From positions 32,006 through 96,005 of the forward strand of contig NZ_VCHX02000166.1 of the NCBI RefSeq assembly GCF_005768555.2: DNA of 64,000 nt. Reading direction: 5' to 3'. The notes below the pieces were generated by a model. The model did no database searches. It saw only the letters and a program-made list of their open reading frames with translations, and was not told where the DNA came from. Below are positions 42,937 to 51,729 of the stretch, piece by piece. A program made the position numbers and the translations under genes. This stretch comes from Streptomyces sporangiiformans. GTDB taxonomy: Bacteria; Actinomycetota; Actinomycetes; Streptomycetales; Streptomycetaceae. Position 1 is the first letter of the stretch. Each line of letters begins with the position of its first letter.

Positions 42937-44313
42937 TCAGTACCAGACGGAGAACGTGGCGTCGGCTCTGCCGGTGGCGGTGGAGATCGGGTCGATGCGC
43001 AGTTGGTAGGCGTAGTGGCGGATGTAGCGGTCCGGGTGGCTGTGGGAGCGGAACGACGACCAGGACGGGTCGGCGAGCCCGGCGGTCCTGTGGAAGGTGG
43101 CGTCCTGGGCGAACCTCGTGGTGCCGTCGTTGGCGTCCAGCCGCAGCTGGTAGAAGGAATGCCGCAGATAGCGGGTCGGCTGGTTGAGGGACTGGAAGGA
43201 GACGCCGGAGGGGTCGGCCAGCCCCGGCACCAGCTTCCATTGCGAGTCGGTGTAGGGGTCGAACGGGTACGGGTCGATGCGACCGATGTAGTCGGCGTGC
43301 CGCCAGTATCTGTCCGGGAAGTTGTAGGACTTCAGCCGGTTCCAGGCAGGCTTTCCCCACTTGGCGACCATGTTGTCGTACACCGTCTGGGAGATCGGCT
43401 TGATGTCGGCGTGCTTGGAGTTCAGCGGCTGGGTGTAGACGCGCCGGTCGGTGGCCGTCCAGGTGCCGGTGGAGAGGTCGTTGGTCTGCCAGGTGTAGAA
43501 GAGCGCGTTGGCGTCGCCCCACAGGTACCAGGTGCCGGAGGCCTGGGCGAGGATCGGGCCCTCGATGCCTCCCTGCGGCGCCAGGCCCGAGGTGAACTGG
43601 GTGAAGCTGCCGGGGGCGAGGGAGGTGGACCTCGCACCCACCAGGCTGTTGCGGCCCTTGTAGTACAGGTAGTTGACGCCGTTCACGTCCTTGGCCAGGG
43701 TGCCGTCGATGATGTCGTAGCCCGGGTCGAAGAAGACCTGCGGTGCCGTCACCGTCTGGAAGTCCGTGGTGTAGTTCACCATGATCACGTTGTGTCCGCT
43801 GCTGTTGACGGCCGAGTAGATGAGGGCGTACTGGCCGCGGGAGGGGTCCCAGAAGGCTTCGGGCGCCCAGGTGTGGGTGGCCATGTCGTGCAGTTTCAGC
43901 AGACGGTAGTTGTCGAAGGAGCGCAGGTCGGCGGAGTCCCAGACGTGGATGTACGGGGTCTTCTTGGTCCAGTCGGTGCCCTTCAGATTGGTCGCCATGA
44001 CGACGAAGGTGCCGTCCTGCTTGGGCAGGATGAAGGGGTCGCGCAGACCGCCGTCGCCCGCGGTCGGGGTTACGACGGGGTTGTTCTGGTTCAGCGGCAT
44101 CCATTGCAGCGCGTCGGTGCTGACCGCGAGGTGCAGGCCGTAGTCCGTGCCGAGGTTTCTCGGTGACTGGGTGAAGTAGGCCATGACGAACGGGGAGGTC
44201 GTCGCGGCGCTCGCGGACCGGCTGCCGAGGGTCAGCACGCCGGTGGTGGACAGCGGCACGGCCGCGGCCATGCCGAGGAAGAGCCGGCGCGACGGGAGGG
44301 GTGTTGCACTCAT
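42937..44313 (-). CDS. Secreted GH43-like enzyme with AbfB domain
   Basis: 458 residues from ATG 44313 with GGAGG 6 nt upstream. A Tat-type signal (PSRRLFLGMAAAVPLSTTG) precedes a propeller domain with LHLAVSTDALQW, GGLRDPFILPKQDGTFVV (candidate catalytic Asp) and THTWAPEAFWDPSRGQYAL. Residues ~320-458 are an AbfB (CBM42-type) arabinose-binding trefoil, shown by repeated SYNFPDRYWRH, NQPTRYLRHSFYQLRL and SHPDRYIRHYAYQLRI. Likely an arabinan- or arabinoxylan-active enzyme. Pairs with the similar gene immediately upstream. Confidence 0.82.
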   Translation of the reverse strand: MSATPLPSRRLFLGMAAAVPLSTTGVLTLGSRSASAATTSPFVMAYFTQSPRNLGTDYGLHLAVSTDALQWMPLNQNNPVVTPTAGDGGLRDPFILPKQDGTFVVMATNLKGTDWTKKTPYIHVWDSADLRSFDNYRLLKLHDMATHTWAPEAFWDPSRGQYALIYSAVNSSGHNVIMVNYTTDFQTVTAPQVFFDPGYDIIDGTLAKDVNGVNYLYYKGRNSLVGARSTSLAPGSFTQFTSGLAPQGGIEGPILAQASGTWYLWGDANALFYTWQTNDLSTGTWTATDRRVYTQPLNSKHADIKPISQTVYDNMVAKWGKPAWNRLKSYNFPDRYWRHADYIGRIDPYPFDPYTDSQWKLVPGLADPSGVSFQSLNQPTRYLRHSFYQLRLDANDGTTRFAQDATFHRTAGLADPSWSSFRSHSHPDRYIRHYAYQLRIDPISTATGRADATFSVWY

Positions 44314-44353
44314 CTGGTGCCTCCGGGGCGTAGGAAAGGTGCGGGCGGATCCA

Positions 44354-44394
44354 GAACCTGTGGGCGGCCCCGGCCTGGAGCCGCCCACAGGTTC
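44354..44394. promoter_or_regulatory. 15-bp perfect hairpin between two GH43 genes
   Basis: GAACCTGTGGGCGGC and its exact inverse GCCGCCCACAGGTTC with an 11-nt loop, 41 nt upstream of the GH43-AbfB start. It could be a second terminator of the upstream gene or an operator. Confidence 0.6.
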
Positions 44395-44525
44395 GATCCC
44401 TCGTCAGCTCCACGGAGCCGCGGTGAGCCAACTGGTGCCTGGGCCCACGCTCTCGTGTTGTCCCAGGCCTTGGTGCCGCCATTAGGGCCGTGCGGACGTG
44501 GGGGGGGGTGGGGTGACGCATCCGT

Positions 44526-44551
44526 GCCGGCGCCGACCTGGGGGCGCCGGC
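44526..44551 (-). terminator. Hairpin after GH43-AbfB gene 2
   Basis: GCCGGCGCC / GGCGCCGGC, 9-bp stem with an 8-nt loop, 17 nt past the stop. Confidence 0.6.
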
Positions 44552-44568
44552 GCTCCTGGCGATGCGGG

Positions 44569-45996
44569 TCAGTCCGTCACACGGAAGGTGGCGTCACTGC
44601 GGGCTGTCGCGGTGGTGATCGGGTCGAGGCGCAGTTGGTAGGCGTAGTGGCGGATGTAGCGGTCGGGGAAGTTGTACGACTGGAACGACGACCAGGTCGA
44701 GTCAGCGAGGCCGGCGACCTTCCGGAAGGTCGCGTCCGCGGCGAACTGGCTGCTGCCGTCGTTGTGGGCCAGCTGGAAGTCGTAGTTGGAGTGGCGCAGG
44801 AAGTAGCCGGGGTAGTTCACCGACTCGAAGGAGACGGTGCCGGAGCCCGTCAGGCCGGGCCTGATCCGGAACTGGGAGTCCTCGACGGGGCTGACGTTCG
44901 GGTCGATGCGCACGTCGAAGTTGGTGTGCCGTACGTAGCGGTCCTGGAAGTTGTACGACTGGAGCCGCTGGGCAGGGGTGTTGGGCCAGCGGGCGAGCAC
45001 GCGGCTCTCCTCGGCGGCCGTGAGGGTCATGATCGCGCCGTGGCGCTTCGGGGTGCCGCCCATGTCGTAACTTGCCGCATCCTGAAGCCGGTAGGAGCTG
45101 ACGCTGAACGGGTTGGTGGTCAGGATCGGCCTGTATTCGCGTACGCCTTGCGGGTTGTTGTAGTCGATGTAGAGGGCCCACTCATTGCGGTCCCTGAACT
45201 TCATCCAGACCGGGCCTTCGACCACGTTGCCGGTGAGGCCGATGCTGGAGAGGTTGCCGAGGTTGGTCCACGTCCCCAGGATCGAGTTGCTGCCCTCGAC
45301 GTTGTTCTGGCCGTCGCCGGAGACCCTCAGGTAGCGGTAGGGGCCGGTACCGGCGGGCACCTCGGTCATCTGGGTGTCGACGACCGGGGTGCTGCCGGGC
45401 GGGTCGATCCAGATCTGCGGGGTGGTGATGGTGCGGAAGTCCTTGGTGCGGGCGGAGTAGATGCGGTACTTGAAGATGCCGTTCACCGTGGCGTTCGTCG
45501 CCCAGTACAGGACGTAGTCGTTGGTCTCGGGGTTCCAGATCGCCTCCGGCGCCCACGCGTTCTTTCCGCCGGGGATCAGTCCGGCGGCGCCGAGTAGCCA
45601 CGGCTTCGACCAGGTCACCAGGTCGGTCGACTCCCACACCACGAAGTTGGGGCTGCCGTTGGTGTACGTCGAGCCGCAGCGGACGCACAGGTCGGTCGCG
45701 ATGATCCAGTACTTGCTGCCGTCGGGGGAACGCACCAGTGCGGGGTCGCGCACCCCCTTCGTGCCGATCTTGGAGTTGAGGATCGGCGCTCCGCCGTTGA
45801 GGTCGTTCCAGTGCAGGCCGTCCGTGCTGTGCGCGAGGTACAGCATCTGACCGGTCGCGGAGTCGCCGGTGAAGTGCACCATCAGGTAGCCGGGGTCGGC
45901 GGCGGCCGCCCGCTGGGGTGTGGTGAGGGCTTGGCCCGTGAAGAGGAGACAGACGGCGAGCAATATCACCGTCAGCCGGGCGCGGAGCGCAGACAT
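44569..45996 (-). CDS. Secreted GH43 enzyme with AbfB domain
   Basis: 475 residues from ATG 45996 with AGGAG 5 nt upstream. A Sec signal (LTVILLAVCLLFTGQAL ... AAA) precedes a GH43-type propeller: YLAHSTDGLHWNDLNGG, KGVRDPALVRSPDGSKYWI (catalytic Asp candidate) and NAWAPEAIWNPETNDYVLYW. The C-terminal ~140 residues form an AbfB arabinofuranose-binding domain (SYNFQDRYVRHTNFDVRI, NYPGYFLRHSNYDFQL, SYNFPDRYIRHYAYQLRL). Probably releases arabinose side chains. A TTGnnCGATATATCGAnCA site lies ~320 bp upstream. Confidence 0.84.
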   Translation of the reverse strand: MSALRARLTVILLAVCLLFTGQALTTPQRAAAADPGYLMVHFTGDSATGQMLYLAHSTDGLHWNDLNGGAPILNSKIGTKGVRDPALVRSPDGSKYWIIATDLCVRCGSTYTNGSPNFVVWESTDLVTWSKPWLLGAAGLIPGGKNAWAPEAIWNPETNDYVLYWATNATVNGIFKYRIYSARTKDFRTITTPQIWIDPPGSTPVVDTQMTEVPAGTGPYRYLRVSGDGQNNVEGSNSILGTWTNLGNLSSIGLTGNVVEGPVWMKFRDRNEWALYIDYNNPQGVREYRPILTTNPFSVSSYRLQDAASYDMGGTPKRHGAIMTLTAAEESRVLARWPNTPAQRLQSYNFQDRYVRHTNFDVRIDPNVSPVEDSQFRIRPGLTGSGTVSFESVNYPGYFLRHSNYDFQLAHNDGSSQFAADATFRKVAGLADSTWSSFQSYNFPDRYIRHYAYQLRLDPITTATARSDATFRVTD

Positions 45997-46316
45997 CGGA
46001 TCTCCTGTCGGGTGCGGGTGCCACCGCCGGGCGAAGGGGGAGCGGGGTGGCGGGGAACTTGGTCTCGGATTGGGCGGGACAGGACCCGGACACCGCGCGG
46101 GCCGGAAAGGGGGATCCGAACGACGGTGTTTCACCGCTTCGCCCAGGGCGCCGTGGTGACGGCGGGTCAGGGCGCGCGAGCACGTGCGTCCGCCCAGGTG
46201 GGGCGGTTGCGGCACGGGCCGGGTGTCTGTGCTTCTCAGCGCCTGTGAAGGCGTTTCAGGTGGGCGGCGCTTCGGCCGGAAGCCTTCATAACCAACTCAC
46301 TGTCCAATCAGGCACG

Positions 46317-46336
46317 TTGAACGATATATCGAACAG
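46317..46336. promoter_or_regulatory. Palindromic operator candidate upstream of GH43 (site B)
   Basis: TTGAACGATATATCGAACAG, sharing TTGnnCGATATATCGAnCA with site A at 38561. It lies in an A+T-rich stretch (46260-46410) upstream of the leftward GH43-AbfB gene. The remainder of 46000-46630 has no supported gene. Confidence 0.65.
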
Positions 46337-46633
46337 TGTTCGCGAAATCGGGCAGAGGCTAAATCCGGAAAAGAGAGCGCGTCAATACATCCGACACATC
46401 CGATTAACCGAACGTACAAATGAGCGATCCGGCACTCACCCGGCCCCCCTGGGCGTGGCGCGCGACGGGAGACGCGACGCGGCACGTCCGATCAGGACCG
46501 ACGGGCCCCGTCGCCGCACAGGACCGACCGCGACTACCGGCGATCGACACCCCCCGAGCCGGACGCGAACGAGGGCGCGACAGCGCGGAGAAATCCATGG
46601 CACACCGGCCGGACCGGCGACGAGACTGCTCGA

Positions 46634-46756
46634 ATGAGCGCCTCTTCCCCCTGCCCCTGCCGCGGGCAGCGCGTGCTGGAAGCGATGCCCGGCTCGTACG
46701 AGATCCGCCCCGTCTGCTGGTGGCTCCCCACGCCCTGGCGCCGGGACCACCCATGA
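46634..46756 (+). CDS. CPCC-type cysteine-rich mini-protein (possibly truncated)
   Basis: A 40-codon frame from ATG 46634 whose stop overlaps the HEAT gene start (ATGA). The product SSPCPCRGQRVLEAMPGSYE followed by IRPVCWW resembles the N-terminus of CPCC-family cysteine-rich proteins, with one cysteine of the first cluster replaced by Arg and another by Pro-adjacent Arg. Family members are longer and continue FWEDDG; here the end is abrupt. It may be a decayed remnant kept for translational coupling. Confidence 0.4.
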   Translation: MSASSPCPCRGQRVLEAMPGSYEIRPVCWWLPTPWRRDHP

Positions 46757-47484
46757 CCACGCACGTCGAGAGACTCGTCCAGCAGCTCGACGACGCGACC
46801 GGCCCGTCGTACGACGCCCGCGCGGAACTGATCGACATGGGCGCCGACGCCCTCCCCGCCCTCATCGACGGGCTGCCCTCCCTCGGCGGCTTCGGGCAGC
46901 TGACCGCCATCGAGGTCTTCGAGGAGGTGGGCGACCCCCGCTGCGGTCCCGCCCTCATCGGGCTTCTGAACAGCGACAACCCGACCGTCCGCGAATGGGC
47001 GGCCATGGCCTTGGCGAGCCTGGACGTCGAGGGTGCGGCCGAGCCCCTGCGCCGCGCCCACCGCGCGTGTCTGGAACATGCGACTCCGCCCGACTGGACC
47101 GAGCCGGACGGCATTCGCTGGGCCCTGACCGAACTGGGCGCACGCACCCCTGTCGTCCCGCCGCTCACCGCACGCCTCCGAGCCACCGCGGCGGACGACG
47201 TCCCCCGCTGGCCCTCGGCTCACTTCACCGACATCATCAACGACCTGGCCGACCACGCCCAGGTGATCCTGTACTCCCAGTTCTGGCAGCTGGACGCCGG
47301 CCGCGAGTACGGCATCCCCGGCACCACCCTGGACTGGGAACTCGACTGGACCGCGCCCTGGGAGCACCTGGTCGAAGAGTCCCGCACCTGGTCCCTGCGG
47401 GAAGCCTCAGAAGCCCCCGTCGGCGACGGCATCTTCGTCGCCCCGTCCTGGATCGACCGCAGCGACCTGCACCCGGAGAGGTGA
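46753..47484 (+). CDS. HEAT-repeat protein
   Basis: 243 residues from ATG 46753. Residues ~1-110 contain HEAT-like helical pairs (AELIDMGADALPALIDGLPS, VGDPRCGPALIGLLNSDNPT, VREWAAMALASLDVEGAAE), typical of protein-interaction modules. The C-terminal half is a conserved-looking acidic/aromatic domain (DLADHAQVILYSQFWQLDAG) of unknown role. The frame is open further upstream, but the overlap with the CPCC frame supports this start. The DUF6000-like gene follows after 3 nt. Confidence 0.65.
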   Translation: MTTHVERLVQQLDDATGPSYDARAELIDMGADALPALIDGLPSLGGFGQLTAIEVFEEVGDPRCGPALIGLLNSDNPTVREWAAMALASLDVEGAAEPLRRAHRACLEHATPPDWTEPDGIRWALTELGARTPVVPPLTARLRATAADDVPRWPSAHFTDIINDLADHAQVILYSQFWQLDAGREYGIPGTTLDWELDWTAPWEHLVEESRTWSLREASEAPVGDGIFVAPSWIDRSDLHPER

Positions 47485-47487
47485 CCG

Positions 47488-47904
47488 ATGCCGTTCCAGC
47501 ACCCCGAGGAGATCGGCTACGGCCACGTGATCGAGCGCTACGTGACGGGGAAGGACTCGGACCACCCGCGCTACCTCGAACTGAACAGCGCGCGCGTCCT
47601 ACGGCCGGGGTGGCCGCACGCCGAACGCTTCGCCCGCCACCTGATCGAGGACGCCGCCACGATCACCGACGCCGAGCTGGAAGCCCTCCTCGCCCACGAA
47701 TGGCGCTCGCGCCTCACCGCCGCCTGGCTGATCGGTGTAGGCCGGCGGGCGAGCTTCCGCGAACGCGTCGTCGACCTCCTGCTCCTACCGGTACCTCGCC
47801 GGACTCCCCCTACGCGGTGCCGTGATCTGGATCCGCAGCCTCCGACCAACGTGATCCGAGTACAGGGCTATCAGGCTCGGACGTGTCTCCTATCGCTGCC
47901 ATAG
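47488..47904 (+). pseudogene. DUF6000-like protein, C-terminus disrupted
   Basis: The first ~95 codons (ERYVTGKDSDHPRYLEL, ATITDAELEALLAHEWRSRL, TAAWLIGVGRRASFRERVVD) match the style of DUF6000 proteins, which have no known function. After LLLL the frame becomes Pro/Arg-rich; another frame gives YLAGLPLRGAV. A frameshift or deletion near 47785 is likely. Confidence 0.5.
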
Positions 47905-48275
47905 CCATACGATGCCAGCACTGCCCGCGAAGTGCCCGGAATGTGGACCGCCCCTGGCAGATTGCCCTGTGGGTTGAAACGTTGCTCGTGCCGTTGCCCC
48001 GGTGACGGGGGAGCGCCCCTGCGTTCCGCGTCGCGGATGACATCGAGGCCGTCTGTCTTCACCTGGAGTTGTAGGCCCACGGGGTTGTTCCTGGGAGCGT
48101 CCGCCATCGTCGACCTGCCTGTCCAGATGCGTCCGGGTGACGCTGAGTCCCATGACGGAGGACCGTCAAGACCAGCTGCCTTTCATCGGTGGTGCCCACT
48201 TTTGTGTTATCGCCCGCTCCGTATCACGTCTCCCTACGTAGGCACTGCCCCCACAAGAGCCCGAGGAACGACACA
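47905..48275. other. Non-coding region upstream of the lyase gene
   Basis: About 370 bp without a supported gene; probably holds the promoter of the lyase gene. GAGGAA lies ~9 nt before its GTG. Confidence 0.45.
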
Positions 48276-49769
48276 GTGACACTTCAGATCAGCCGACGCA
48301 GCATGCTCAAGGCCGCTGGAGCGGCGACCGGCGCGGTCGCCATCGGTACCGGCACGGGCGTGTCCGCCTCCCCCGCGACGGCGGCGAGCACGTCCTTCGT
48401 GCACCCCGGGATGCTCCACACCCGGGCCGATCTCGAGCGCATGGCCGCCAAGGTGAAAGCGGGCGCCGCCCCCTACACGGCGGGTTTCGCCAAGCTCACC
48501 CTCACCACCGGCCGCCACTCGCAGAGCGCATGGCGGCCCAACCCGCAGGTGACCCCGATCCGGGGAGGGGGCGGCGTCCAGAACTACGGGGCCCTCTACC
48601 GCGACATCCACGCCGCCTACCAGAGGGCGCTGCGCTGGAAGATCACCGGCGACACCGCACACGCCGACACCGCGCGGGACATCTGCAACGCCTGGTCGGG
48701 GACGCTGAAGGGCATCGGCGGAGGCTCCGAAGTCGTGCTCCTGGCGGGCATCTACGGGTACCAGTTCGCCAACGTCGGCGAGCTCATGCGCGGCTACCCC
48801 GGCTTCGACCTGGCCCGTTTCCAGGACATGCTGGTCAAGCACTTCTATCCGATGAACCGCCACATGATGTACCGCGAGACCAATTGCATCGGCCACTACT
48901 GGGCGAACTGGGACCTGTGCACCATGGCCTCGACCATGGCCATCGGGATCCTCTGCGACGACCGGGCCAAGTTCGACGAGACGGTGGACTACTTCTACAA
49001 CGGCGAAGGCAACGGCGCGCTGGCCAAGGCGATCCCCTACGTCTACAACGACGTGGGCCTGGCCCAGTGGCAGGAGAGCGGGCGCGACCAGGCCCACTCC
49101 ATGATGGGCATCGGCCTGATGGGCACCATCTGCGAGATGGCCTGGAACCAGGGCGTCGACCTCTACGGCGCGGACGACTCCAGGTTCCGCAAGGCATGTG
49201 AGTACGTCGCCCGGTACAACCTCGGCTACGAGGTGCCCTATACCCCCTACACCTGGAAAAACGGCGTGCACTGCGTGGAAACGGTGCAGAACACCATCTC
49301 CGAAGGCGGCCGTGGCGGTGGGCGCCCGGTCTGGGCGCGGGTCTACAACCACTACGTCAACAGGCGCCGCATGGCCATGCCGAACACCCGCGAGATGATG
49401 GCCCGCAGCGGGCCCGAGGGAGGCGGCGGCCACTACGGCCCGAACAGCGGCGGATTCGACGAACTCGGCTTCGGCACACTGGCGTACACCCGGGACAAGG
49501 CCACCGCGGCCGAGGCGGCGGCCTCACCGTCCCCGTCGAAGTCGACGGCCGCCAAGTCCGGTACCTCCGGGTCGTCCGGTTCGTCCAAGTCCCCGGCCGG
49601 GCAGTCCTCCGGGGACGTCAGCGCCCAGGGCGGAAAGAGCGACGAGGACCTGGCCGCCACCGGCGCCTCGGACCTCGCTCTGTGGACGGCCGCGACCGGC
49701 GTCACCGCGGTAGCCGGCGGCCTCCTGCTGCTCCGCCGCCGCGGCCAGGCCCGCCGCGACGCGGAGTGA
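48276..49769 (+). CDS. Alginate-lyase-family polysaccharide lyase with cell-wall sorting signal
   Basis: 497 residues from GTG 48276. A Tat signal (ISRRSMLKAAGAATGAVA) is followed by an (alpha/alpha)-barrel alginate-lyase-type domain (~40-400): PGMLHTRADLERMAAKVKAG, NCIGHYWANWDLCTMASTMA and GRDQAHSMMGIGLMGTICEM. A Ser/Lys/Gly linker leads to LAATG, a hydrophobic span (WTAATGVTAVAGGLLLL) and RRRGQARRD, a sortase signal of the LAxTG type used by Streptomyces class E sortases. The enzyme therefore probably sits on the cell wall. Substrate could be alginate, glucuronan or another uronate polymer. Confidence 0.82.
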   Translation: MTLQISRRSMLKAAGAATGAVAIGTGTGVSASPATAASTSFVHPGMLHTRADLERMAAKVKAGAAPYTAGFAKLTLTTGRHSQSAWRPNPQVTPIRGGGGVQNYGALYRDIHAAYQRALRWKITGDTAHADTARDICNAWSGTLKGIGGGSEVVLLAGIYGYQFANVGELMRGYPGFDLARFQDMLVKHFYPMNRHMMYRETNCIGHYWANWDLCTMASTMAIGILCDDRAKFDETVDYFYNGEGNGALAKAIPYVYNDVGLAQWQESGRDQAHSMMGIGLMGTICEMAWNQGVDLYGADDSRFRKACEYVARYNLGYEVPYTPYTWKNGVHCVETVQNTISEGGRGGGRPVWARVYNHYVNRRRMAMPNTREMMARSGPEGGGGHYGPNSGGFDELGFGTLAYTRDKATAAEAAASPSPSKSTAAKSGTSGSSGSSKSPAGQSSGDVSAQGGKSDEDLAATGASDLALWTAATGVTAVAGGLLLLRRRGQARRDAE

Positions 49770-49924
49770 CACCCGCGGTGACAGACCACAGTCGGGCTCC
49801 CTGCACGCGCTGTGCGCTACCGCACGCGGTTCGGGTTCGGGCCTCCTCCGGGACGGTCGACCCCGCCGCTCCCGGGGCGCTGGAGAGCCCGCCGCCCTCC
49901 CCCCCCACGTCGAAGTGTCCGTTG

Positions 49925-50570
49925 CGGAAGACGGCTCTGCCCGTCTGGTCAACGGCCACCTCGCTGTCGGGGCTGCCGGACGGCCGGCTGAGGTTCCGGC
50001 ACTCCGCCTCGGGGCGTGAACTCCTCGCCGACAAGTCCCCGTACACCCATCATCCCGGCCCCCGCGTCCATGCCGTCGGCGGCCGGACGGAACAGCACTT
50101 CGAGGCCTACGGCGGCGAGCGGCTGCACGGACTTGGGCAGCAGCTGCACGGGCTCCTCTCGCCCAGCCGGAGACGGACACCTTCACCGAAGAGTCGAGCA
50201 GGGCGCGGCGGGACTCGGGCAGCTCGGCGACGCGCCAGGCGGCCGCGCCCAGCAGCAGCGCGGTGCGCGGGTCGGTGGTGCGCAGCACGTCTGCCACGTC
50301 GGCGACCTGGCGGGCCGCTTCCTGGGTGCGCCGGCGCGCGTTGTCGGCGTAGGCCTGCCAGACGGCGAGGGCCGTCAGCAGCGCCACCGCCAGGACGGCG
50401 GACAGCGACACGGTCAGGATGCGGTGCCTGCGGGCCGCCGCTCCGCCGCCCGGGCGTCCGGCGCGGCGGACAGGAAGTCCCGCTCCGGCAGCGTCAGCGC
50501 GAGGTCGGCCGGGTGGTCCGGGAACAGCTCCTCGGCGCGGGCCAGCCGGTTGCCCCGGTACAGGTCGCCC
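49925..50570 (-). pseudogene. nSTAND/WD40-type protein fragment
   Basis: The minus strand from ~50570 reads a family-typical linker (LALTLPERDFLSAAPDA), a membrane span (LSAVLAVALLTALAVWQAY) and RTTDPRTALLLGAAAWRVAE, then in other frames VQLLPKSVQPLA and VAVDQTGRAVF. This is the junction between the NTPase and the beta-propeller in actinobacterial nSTAND1-WD40 proteins. Frames change several times and both ends are missing. Confidence 0.6.
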
Positions 50571-51490
50571 TGGTCATCGCCGAGCGGGCCGAACTGGAAG
50601 AGCTGCGGTCACAAAAGCTGGAGCGGGCCGAGTACGAGGCCGACCGCGCCCGGCGCTGCTACCACCTCGCCGAACCCGAAAACCGCCTGGTCGTGCGCCA
50701 GTTGGAGAGGGAGCGGGAGACCTCACTGGCCAACCAGCAGAAACTCCGCGAGGAGCATGACCGCTTCACCCGTACCAGCCCCGCGTCCTCCCCCCGGCCG
50801 AGCGGCAGACCATCACCGCTCTGGCCAGTGACATCACCGGGCTGTGGCATGCGAAGACCACCACGGTCACGGACCGCAAGGAGATCGTCCGCGCGATCGT
50901 CGACAAGGTCGTCGTCACGGTGATCGGCACCAGCGAACGCGTGAAGGCGACCGTCGTCCGGGCCGGCGGCGCCACCACGTCGGGCGAGCTCGTCCGCCCG
51001 GTCCAGCGGCTCAACTAGCTGTCGTACTACCCGCAACTGGTCGACCGCATCCGTGAACTCGCAGGCCAGGGCGTTGGCGCCAGCGGATCGCCGACGCCTC
51101 GAAGCCGAGGGCTACCGGCCGGCCAAGGGCGGCAAGCGGATCACCTCGAACACCATCCGCAACCTCATGCGTCAACTCGGCTGCCCCGCTGACCGAGTCC
51201 ACCGTCACCGCCCCGCACCTGGCGGAGAAAAGCCAGGCCAGGATGAGTGGTGGCTCAAACACCTGGCCGCGGAGCTGGACATGACCACCGCCACCCTCTA
51301 CGCCTGGATCAACCGCGGCTGGATCGCCACACGCCGCGAGAGCTGCTGGCCGCACCGGCTCATCGCCCACTTTGACCAGCACAAACTCGCCGAACTACGC
51401 GAACGGCGGACTCGTCCGCCCGGCTGGTACAGCCGCCGCCTCTGGAGCGACGCCGAGGGACCCCGGCCGATCCACCTTCATGAGTGCACT
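50571..51490 (+). pseudogene. Serine recombinase C-terminal fragment
   Basis: Pieces in several frames reconstruct the C-terminus of a large serine recombinase: coiled-coil LEELRSQKLERAEYEADRAR, RCYHLAEPENRLVVRQLERE, then AERQTITALASDITGLWHAK, RKEIVRAIVDKVVVTVIGT, a stop after VQRLN (TAG 51016), GYRPAKGGKRITSNTIRNLM and a helix-turn-helix TLYAWINRGWIATRR. The catalytic N-terminal domain is absent. It abuts the nSTAND fragment near 50571. Confidence 0.7.
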
Positions 51491-51597
51491 GCGCTTGACA
51501 CGTCTCGACGACCCACCTGCGGGGCAGGACAACGAAACCGGCGGTTTTTGTCGGTACGTTTGACGATTGTCACGGTCAGCCGCAGAACGGTCTTGAC

Positions 51598-51712
51598 TCA
51601 GGCCACCAGACGTCCGGCGTAGCCGCCATCGGCCCAGACGAGACTGATCGTGGAGAACCGTTCGCGCAGCAGCGCCGGCAGTCGGTGAGCGCCGTCGCGG
51701 TCTTGCATGCCG
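51598..51712 (-). pseudogene. IS5-family transposase scrap
   Basis: The minus strand encodes MQDRDGAHRLPALLRERFST and ISLVWADGGYAGRLVA then a stop, the region around the second catalytic Asp of IS5-type transposases. Only ~38 codons remain, just downstream of the GH51 gene's end. Confidence 0.65.
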
Positions 51713-51729
51713 GAGGCGGTGACAGTCAC

